From assembly GCA_900543415.1 (NCBI GenBank), contig UQRE01000054.1, forward strand, positions 1 through 10,164: a stretch of DNA of 10,164 bases, written 5' to 3'. The notes below the pieces were generated by a model that saw only the letters and a program-made list of their open reading frames with translations, ran no database searches and was not told where the DNA came from. Made by a program: the position numbers and the translations under genes. This document shows, one piece after another, positions 6,101 to 10,164 of this stretch. Numbering within the stretch: the stretch's first letter is position 1; every line of letters begins with the position of its first letter. Source of the stretch: an uncultured Dorea sp. GTDB taxonomy: Bacteria > Bacillota > Clostridia > Lachnospirales > Lachnospiraceae.

Positions 6101-7957
6101 TTGATAAACAGATTAACATTTGCCAATGTGATTAAAATTTTATTAGAGAATAAAAAGAAAACATTTACCCAGTATCGTATGGTGTATTGTATCTTTTCCA
6201 AGTGTATGAATGATACTGTAACAAGTGCAGATTTAATCGGGGATGGTATGATTCAGATCAGTCGCTGGTGTAGTGGTGAGCGACCAATCCCAAAAAACGT
6301 TTTGGAAAAATATGAAGAAAATGATTATTGGAATGATATGGAAGAAGATTTCCGCACCAAAATCATCCCAAATCTTATCAATGAATTACAGGTTCGTTCA
6401 CAGCTGGAATCCTTACTGGATGAAAGCTTAGATGTAATCGGAGCAGATAAAATACAGGAAATGAAACAGATTTCTGACAATGCAGCCTTCTTTGCTGCTA
6501 TGGTTCGTTATGCTGTTTTAAATGACCACAGCCAGAATGTTGTTTATTCGCCGGACTTATCAGAAACCTTATTATCCGGTCGTGTACCATCCTGCACCAA
6601 AGACTTTCTGGGCAGAAAAAAAGAATTGTCCGAAGTGACTGCTGCACTCAAAAACAATCCTTTACTGTTTGTAACTGGTATTGCGGGTATTGGAAAAAGT
6701 GAATTTGCAAAACATTTTGCGAAGAAGAATGAAAAGAAATATACGAATATCATCTATCTGTACTACACAGGCAGCTTAAAGAAATGTATCGCAGAACTGG
6801 AATTTGCTTCGGATATTGCCGAGATGACCGAAGCAGAATTGTTTGAGGCACATTATAAAATACTGCAAACATTATATCCGGACAGTCTGATCATTATTGA
6901 TAACTTTAATGTATTACCAAAGGATGACGTGTTCTTTCGTGAATTCGTAAAGAACAGATTCCAGATACTTATTACCACAAGATGTAAACCAACTGCATTT
7001 AACACTCTGGAAATAAAAGAATTGAACAAAGATAAAGAACTGTGCGAATTATTTTATCGCCATTGTCCATCTTCCAAGTCTGAACCAGAGCTTGTAGCAG
7101 AAATCATAGATTTATTAAATGCACACACCCTCACGGTATCACTTGCTGCTCTTACATTAGAAGCAAGTGGCATGGATATAGAAGAATTTCTGTACGAGTT
7201 AAAGACCACAGGTATACGTACAGAAATATCAGAAGAAGTTGAACTTTATAAAGATGAAACATTCTCCTACGGAAGAATGATGGAACAGCATCAACTGAGC
7301 ACTCCTTGTGATAAAGCATTACTGCTGGACTTCAAAGCAGAATTGTTCGTACTCAGAAAAGAATTTGCTAACGCTTTGAAAAAGAGATTAAAAGCCATTC
7401 AGATCATAGAAAATGCTGATACAGAAGATGTGCGTACTATTACACTGCTCTCCAATCTGTATAACAATCTTTCCAACACTTATCTCTACCTGAAAAAGAT
7501 GAAAGAAGCTGCGGAAGCATTGAAAAAAGCGTTTGAACTCCTCAAGAAACACGAACATCTGGGGCTGATGGAATCGCATGACACCATGCAACAGATTGGA
7601 AATCTTGCGAATATGCTCATCGTCGGTAAAGAATACCCACAGGCACGAGAATTACTGACCTTGTATGAATCACTCATATCTGAATATGAAAATGAAGAAT
7701 GCCTGGATTATGGATTCTGCCAGACAATGTTTGGCATCTTATGCTATCGTGAAGGAAAAGCTACCGAAGCAGAACGACATTTGCTCTCCGCTGAAACTAT
7801 CATATCCGATGTAATGGGAACCGATAACGATTATATGAAGACCGTATACCGATACTTACACTCTCTTTATATACGATGGAAAAAACCAGCACTTGCACAG
7901 AAATATAAGGGAAAATATTTAGAATCAAGTAAGAATAAATTAAAAATCTCTCCATAA
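6101..7957 (+). CDS. STAND NTPase with HTH-like N terminus and TPR-like C terminus
   Basis: The product has 618 residues. The N terminus (1-80) contains QISRWCSGERPIPKNVLEKY, resembling the recognition part of an XRE-type helix-turn-helix. An NB-ARC/NACHT-like NTPase follows: FLGRKKELSEV at the domain entry (169-179), Walker A GIAGIGKS (193-200), Walker B LIIIDNFN (263-270), the sensor-like strand ILITTR (289-294) and a divergent GLPL-like HTLTVSLAA (342-350). From about 405 to the end, paired amphipathic helices such as LSNLYNNLSNTYLYLKKMKEAA and FGILCYREGKATEAERHLLSAE look like TPRs. Such proteins oligomerise on ligand binding and serve as regulators or antiphage sensors. The usual winged-helix region between NTPase and TPRs is nearly absent, with a possible in-frame deletion around residue 395. 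The start is TTG, chosen because GTGAGG lies seven bases upstream. Defence is inferred from the neighbouring Abi gene; a transcriptional role is the alternative. Confidence 0.85.
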   Translation: MINRLTFANVIKILLENKKKTFTQYRMVYCIFSKCMNDTVTSADLIGDGMIQISRWCSGERPIPKNVLEKYEENDYWNDMEEDFRTKIIPNLINELQVRSQLESLLDESLDVIGADKIQEMKQISDNAAFFAAMVRYAVLNDHSQNVVYSPDLSETLLSGRVPSCTKDFLGRKKELSEVTAALKNNPLLFVTGIAGIGKSEFAKHFAKKNEKKYTNIIYLYYTGSLKKCIAELEFASDIAEMTEAELFEAHYKILQTLYPDSLIIIDNFNVLPKDDVFFREFVKNRFQILITTRCKPTAFNTLEIKELNKDKELCELFYRHCPSSKSEPELVAEIIDLLNAHTLTVSLAALTLEASGMDIEEFLYELKTTGIRTEISEEVELYKDETFSYGRMMEQHQLSTPCDKALLLDFKAELFVLRKEFANALKKRLKAIQIIENADTEDVRTITLLSNLYNNLSNTYLYLKKMKEAAEALKKAFELLKKHEHLGLMESHDTMQQIGNLANMLIVGKEYPQARELLTLYESLISEYENEECLDYGFCQTMFGILCYREGKATEAERHLLSAETIISDVMGTDNDYMKTVYRYLHSLYIRWKKPALAQKYKGKYLESSKNKLKISP

Positions 7958-7986
7958 AATACTATTACCACTTTCATAAAAACCGT

Positions 7987-8015
7987 TTGACATCTACGAT
8001 GGCTTAAGGTATATT
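7987..8015 (+). promoter_or_regulatory. Strong promoter of the small RNA upstream of abiF
   Basis: A perfect TTGACA (7987-7992), a 17-base spacer and TATATT (8010-8015, five of six) form the best sigma-A promoter in the window. It predicts a start at A8022 or G8023. It lies 30 bases after the STAND stop codon and over 100 bases before the Abi start codon, and a terminator follows within 70 bases. Confidence 0.8.
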
Positions 8016-8021
8016 ATTGTC

Positions 8022-8088
8022 AGTGGTTGTGCTGTGGATGCTCGAGGGGCCCACAGCCGGAGGGGCTCATGCGTGGGCTCCTTTTTTT
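8022..8088 (+). ncRNA. Putative AbiF-associated small RNA (about 67 nt)
   Basis: The gene is bounded by a consensus promoter and a T-tract terminator, has no credible ORF, and is GC-rich within AT-rich surroundings. Two folds are possible. The 5' stem GCTGTGG/CCACAGC (8031-8037/8051-8057) shares bases with the terminator stem AGGGGCCCAC/GTGGGCTCCT (8045-8054/8073-8082), which itself encloses AGCC/GGCT (8055-8058/8064-8067). Structured RNAs upstream of abiF-type genes have been described, and AbiF has been proposed as an RNA-controlled toxin in the ancestry of Cas13; this is recalled, not checked. By position the RNA would be the antitoxin or guide-like partner of the HEPN protein. The alternative is a transcription attenuator of the Abi gene, since the mRNA must read through this terminator or start after it. 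Confidence 0.72.
8045..8088 (+). terminator. Intrinsic terminator ending the small RNA
   Basis: A ten-base-pair stem (one G-U pair), 8045-8054 with 8073-8082, is followed by seven T residues (8082-8088). An inner four-base-pair stem fills the loop. It lies 34 bases before the Abi start codon, so limited read-through may set Abi expression. Confidence 0.85.
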
Positions 8089-8121
8089 ATCCTAAAAAAC
8101 ATTCGAAAGCGAGGTTATCTG

Positions 8122-9054
8122 ATGGCTCAGAAATTTATGACTTACGAACAACAACTAAATAAACTGCAAGCCGACAAAGGCTTGACCATTCTTGACGCTG
8201 ACTTCGCACGAAAAACATTGGAAGAAATCAGCTACTATTCTTTGATCGGCGGATATAAAGATTTATTCCTGCATCCGGCATCCAAAAAGTATAAATATGG
8301 CGTTACCTTCGACGAGATTGTTGCTTTTTACCATTTTGATGAACAACTCCGCAGCCTTTTCTTAAAATATATTTTGCAAGTGGAGCGTCACTTGAAGTCT
8401 ATGATTTCGTATCATTTCACAGAAAAATACGGAGAATTACAGACTGAATACTTAGCCCCACATAATTTTGATTACATTCATCATTCAAAACAAGTAAAAA
8501 GATTGGTAGATTCCTTAAGCAAGACAATTGCTATGCCGAGTCATTACCGTTATATTGCTCATCACGCAAGAAAATACCATAATGTTCCGTTATGGGTAGC
8601 AACCAATGCAATGACTATGGGACAGACATCTGCTTTTTACCAATATATGCCAAATGACATTCAGGTAAAGGTCAGCAAGGCATATCCACAATATACAGAG
8701 AAGCAATTACACCAGTTCATTACAGTAATTGCCAAATGCCGAAATGTTTGTGCTCACGGAGAACGCTTATTTGACTTCCATACCACTGATATGATTCCGG
8801 ATACATTGTTACACAGCAAACTCGGAATTACTCGCAAAAAAGGATTGTATCAGAACGGCAAGAAAGACCTCTTCGCCGTTGTAATTGCCCTTCGCTATCT
8901 GATTCCAAACGAAGAATTCAAGATGTTCCGTAAGAATCTGTCACTTTTGATTAAAGATGTACTCAAAAAATGCCCTCATCTCACAGAAGACCAGTTACTG
9001 AAAGAAATGGGCTTCCCTAAGAATTGGGCAAAAATTATGCGATACAAAAAATGA
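8122..9054 (+). CDS. abiF: AbiF/AbiD-type Abi_2 (HEPN) abortive-infection protein
   Basis: The 310-residue protein matches the Abi_2 family across its length. It opens with FMTYEQQLNKLQADKGLTI and EISYYSLIGGYKDLF, both hallmark N-terminal motifs, then FDEIVAFYHFDEQLRSLFLKYIL and VERHLKSMISYHF. PLWVATNAMTMG (156-167) is the family's conserved central motif. The HEPN RNase signature RNVCAH (R207, N208, H212; RX4H) follows in IAKCRNVCAHGERLF. There are no membrane segments, so it acts in the cytosol, probably as a metal-independent RNase causing growth arrest on phage infection. The ATG at 8122 (GCGAGG seven bases ahead) is chosen; a longer frame from a TTG at 8017 would translate the small RNA and its terminator. 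The partner is probably the RNA at 8022-8088. Family and motif are clear; the subtype (F rather than D) and the activity are inferred. Confidence 0.88.
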   Translation: MAQKFMTYEQQLNKLQADKGLTILDADFARKTLEEISYYSLIGGYKDLFLHPASKKYKYGVTFDEIVAFYHFDEQLRSLFLKYILQVERHLKSMISYHFTEKYGELQTEYLAPHNFDYIHHSKQVKRLVDSLSKTIAMPSHYRYIAHHARKYHNVPLWVATNAMTMGQTSAFYQYMPNDIQVKVSKAYPQYTEKQLHQFITVIAKCRNVCAHGERLFDFHTTDMIPDTLLHSKLGITRKKGLYQNGKKDLFAVVIALRYLIPNEEFKMFRKNLSLLIKDVLKKCPHLTEDQLLKEMGFPKNWAKIMRYKK

Positions 9055-9087
9055 TTATTATGATTTAAACGCCGATAATGTATAGGG

Positions 9088-9140
9088 TAATCAAACTTTG
9101 TGAGGGGCTAGTTTGAGGGTTCTTCGTGAGGGTTTGATTA
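9088..9140. repeat. 9-bp inverted repeat enclosing GAGGG repeats
   Basis: TAATCAAAC (9088-9096) and GTTTGATTA (9132-9140) are perfect inverted repeats. Between them TTTGTGAGGGG, TTTGAGGG and TTCGTGAGGG recur. It lies 34 bases after the Abi stop and overlaps the likely ISL3 left end, so it may be a transposase-binding end or a 3' structure of the Abi transcript. Confidence 0.45.
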
Positions 9141-9164
9141 AATTCACCACTTTATATCGTCAAG

Positions 9165-9203
9165 AAACCAGGGTTGTCATCCCGACTTCCCTGGTTTTTT
9201 TTT
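9165..9203 (+). terminator. Rho-independent terminator between the Abi gene and the ISL3 transposase
   Basis: A perfect nine-base-pair stem AAACCAGGG/CCCTGGTTT (9165-9173, 9189-9197) is followed by T residues to 9203. It would end the Abi transcript or insulate the transposase from outside transcription. Confidence 0.85.
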
Positions 9204-9279
9204 CGGAAACGTTCTTGTTCCATTCCTCTTCTTTTCTTATGATTACTTTGCACACTATAAATTAAGAAAAAGGATACAT

Positions 9280-9543
9280 ATGAATCGTATCACAGAGTTA
9301 CTCGACCTTGAAGACTCAGATATTTTTATTTCTGATATTTCCATTCAAGGTACAACAAAATTTCTTACTCTTGAAACCAAACTTTATGCACATCATTGTC
9401 CATCGTGCGGTTTCAAAATGCATTCCAGAGGGATTAAGAAACGTATCGTCAAGCATCCCATTCTACAGGATAATTATGAACTTGTTCTTATCTTGAAGCA
9501 ACGTCGCTGGAGATGCACAAACCCAGAGTGTCGTTATGATATC
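9280..9543 (+). pseudogene. ISL3-family transposase, N-terminal 88 residues
   Basis: The segment starts MNRITELLDLEDSDIFI and carries the ISL3 N-terminal zinc finger: CPSCG (about 40-44) and RRWRCTNPECRYDI with CTNPEC (79-84). The DDE catalytic domain that should follow is absent. After YDI the frame runs into opposite-strand sequence and stops at 9711 without ISL3 similarity. AAAAAGGAT lies just upstream of the ATG. Full-length relatives are about 400-450 residues, so this copy cannot transpose by itself. Confidence 0.85.
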
Positions 9544-9678
9544 ATCAACAGAAATACCTTCTGCGTCAGGACCAGCTGCTGTAGGATTTTCTGCGTCTTT
9601 CTGGAATCTTACACATTTTCCATTTTCAAAATCTTTTGCAAATGTCATCGTACCATCTTCTGCCACATCAAGAATTTT
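9544..9678 (-). pseudogene. Unrecognised coding fragment between ISL3 and ParA remnants
   Basis: An open minus-strand frame reads KILDVAEDGTMTFAKDF, then ENGKCVRFQKDAENPTAAG and ISVDDI. It is composed like a real, acidic, soluble protein. It has no start of its own: it begins where the ParA fragment ends and stops being distinctive where ISL3 begins. The codons next to ISL3 share GATATCAT with the transposase end, which may be microhomology at the joint. I do not recognise the family; similar acidic proteins occur in conjugative elements and phages. Confidence 0.4.
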
Positions 9679-9778
9679 TACCCTGCTGCACCAGACTTAC
9701 ACCCAGATTGACCGCTGTGGTTGTTTTTCCGACACCACCCTTCTGGTTAGTCAGAGCAATTACTTTGCAATTTGACAT
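9674..9778 (-). pseudogene. parA: ParA-family ATPase, first 34 residues
   Basis: MSNCKVIALTNQKGGVGKTT is followed by AVNLGVSLVQQGK. This is the N terminus of ParA/Soj/MinD-type partition ATPases with the deviant Walker A KGGVGKTT. The start at 9778 has AAAGGAGG eight bases upstream. After GK, where VLLIDAD would be expected, the frame reaches a stop at 9670-9668 and a different sequence begins. The intact protein (about 250-280 residues) helps maintain plasmids and conjugative elements, so this remnant points to such an element on the right-hand side. Confidence 0.85.
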
Positions 9779-9853
9779 AGATGCGTCCTCCTTTCACATA
9801 GATTTAGCCACTTTGTCAAGGTAGCTATGTAAACAGTACCAGAGAACGCAAAA

Positions 9854-9892
9854 AAGCCGCCTACTCTTAAAATCAATAAGAATAAGCGGCTT
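9854..9892 (-). terminator. Rho-independent terminator, minus strand
   Basis: AAGCCGC (9854-9860) pairs with GCGGCTT (9886-9892), with an inner TCTTA/TAAGA stem (9865-9869, 9877-9881). The minus strand continues into six T residues. It lies directly downstream of the small gene remnant ending at 9904. Confidence 0.75.
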
Positions 9893-9903
9893 CGTAATTT
9901 GCC

Positions 9904-10088
9904 TTAGACATATTCAATTTTCATTCTCTTGGTCGGTGCATTTATGACCTTAAAAATAAGCTCGTCAATACAATCCGTATATCTGCCTTGCTGTATGAGC
10001 TGATTTTTTAACTCTACAAGGCTATGTATCAAAAGTTTTCTTTCGTGGCTATCCTGTCCAAATACAGATGATTAAATTTCTCTCTCAT
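9904..10088 (-). pseudogene. Small conjugative-element gene, frameshifted
   Basis: An ATG at 10088 with GGAGG about eight bases upstream opens MREKFNHLYLDRIATKENF and stops. Two frames over, SHERKLLIHSLVELKNQL continues as IQQGRYTDCIDELIFKVIN and APTKRMKIEYV to a stop at 9906-9904. The 185-base span is not a multiple of three, so a net frameshift in the 10030-10075 part is likely. The joined product would be about 60 residues, helical, without membrane segments. It resembles in size and composition the small hypothetical genes near ParA in conjugative elements; no function is known to me. It is followed by the terminator at 9854-9892. Confidence 0.5.
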
Positions 10089-10110
10089 AAGCACACCTCC
10101 ACTTCTTTAG

Positions 10111-10164
10111 TAAGCGCTTAATTTTTAGGTATGATAGAAAAATCCCCGACTACTTTTCAGTAGC
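10111..10164. other. Palindrome and half-hairpin at the window edge
   Basis: TAAGCGCTTA (10111-10120) is a perfect ten-base palindrome just upstream of the small minus-strand gene and may be an operator. CTACT-TTTC-AGTAG (10150-10163), preceded by AAAAATCCCCGA, may be one arm of a larger terminator cut by the window end. Confidence 0.3.

Larger units (their letters stand above)
9118..9543 (+). mobile_element. Left part of an ISL3-family insertion sequence
   Basis: GGTTCTTCGT (9118-9127) matches GGCTCTTTGT, the usual ISL3 terminal-repeat start, at eight of ten bases. It lies about 160 bases before the transposase start and is the best candidate for the left terminus. The element breaks off at about 9543 inside the transposase, and no right end or target duplication can be seen, so it is a remnant. 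Confidence 0.5.

Noticed and set aside
7957..8100. CRISPR repeat or tracr-like RNA next to the HEPN protein
   Set aside because: Only one structured unit is present, with no repeat-spacer array and no Cas13-length protein with two HEPN domains.
8017..8121. N-terminal extension of the Abi protein from a TTG at 8017
   Set aside because: It would translate through the small RNA and its terminator stem, has no ribosome binding site, and Abi_2 proteins begin near the ATG at 8122.
9463..9666. 67-residue minus-strand ORF as an intact gene
   Set aside because: Its frame begins inside a longer fragment joined to ParA and ends in reverse-strand ISL3 sequence, so only its first part is treated as a gene remnant.
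9791..9830. Promoter for the ParA remnant (TTGACA at 9819-9814, minus strand) with flanking ACATAG/CTATGT
   Set aside because: No acceptable -10 box at 16-18 bases; the inverted arms are only six bases.

Overview
The window looks like accessory DNA from a gut Clostridia (Lachnospiraceae-like) genome. The reasons are strong AAGGAGG-type ribosome binding sites, moderate-to-low GC, and family matches typical of that group: a VanRS-like two-component pair, a large serine recombinase, an ISL3 transposase, and an iron alcohol dehydrogenase next to an aldehyde dehydrogenase. All family calls are read by eye from translated sequence; no search was run.

Left part (1-2060). A tyrosine recombinase broken by a one-base frameshift (20-704) abuts the 5' stub of an aldehyde dehydrogenase on the opposite strand (905-703). 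Upstream of that stub lies an iron alcohol dehydrogenase pseudogene (1942-835) with an apparent internal deletion near its N terminus and a one-base deletion near 1288. The former ADH-ALDH operon is dead. The recombinase/ALDH junction near 703 can be placed from both sides.

Centre-left (2020-4280, minus strand). This holds an intact OmpR/VanR-type response regulator (4224-3526), an overlapping sensor kinase (3539-2487) and, downstream, a 110-residue protein with four membrane segments (2401-2069) that ends at a clear terminator. Three copies of a ten-base repeat lie around the promoter of the membrane protein and overlap the end of the kinase gene. They are a good candidate operator for the regulator. 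The regulator's own promoter seems to lie in the last codons of the adjoining, 3'-truncated serine recombinase.

Centre (4247-6100). A large serine recombinase (5599-4247) keeps its catalytic and zinc-ribbon regions but lacks the distal C terminus. It is preceded by a hairpin and by about 450 bases with no clear gene.

Right-centre (5940-9060, plus strand) is the most interesting part, a compact putative defence islet. It has a STAND NTPase with TPR-like C terminus (6101-7957) behind an extended -10 promoter and a structured leader. Then comes a sharply delimited non-coding RNA gene (promoter 7987-8015, RNA about 8022-8088, terminator) directly upstream of an AbiF/AbiD-type Abi_2 HEPN protein (8122-9054). 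The RNA plus Abi_2 arrangement fits the RNA-associated AbiF systems, in which a structured RNA accompanies a HEPN RNase-like toxin.

Right end (9088-10164). This is a mosaic of mobile-element debris: the 5' part of an ISL3 transposase, a fragment of an unrecognised protein, the first 34 residues of a ParA ATPase, a terminator, and a small frameshifted gene. The serine recombinase on one side and the ISL3/ParA debris on the other suggest the islet arrived by horizontal transfer.
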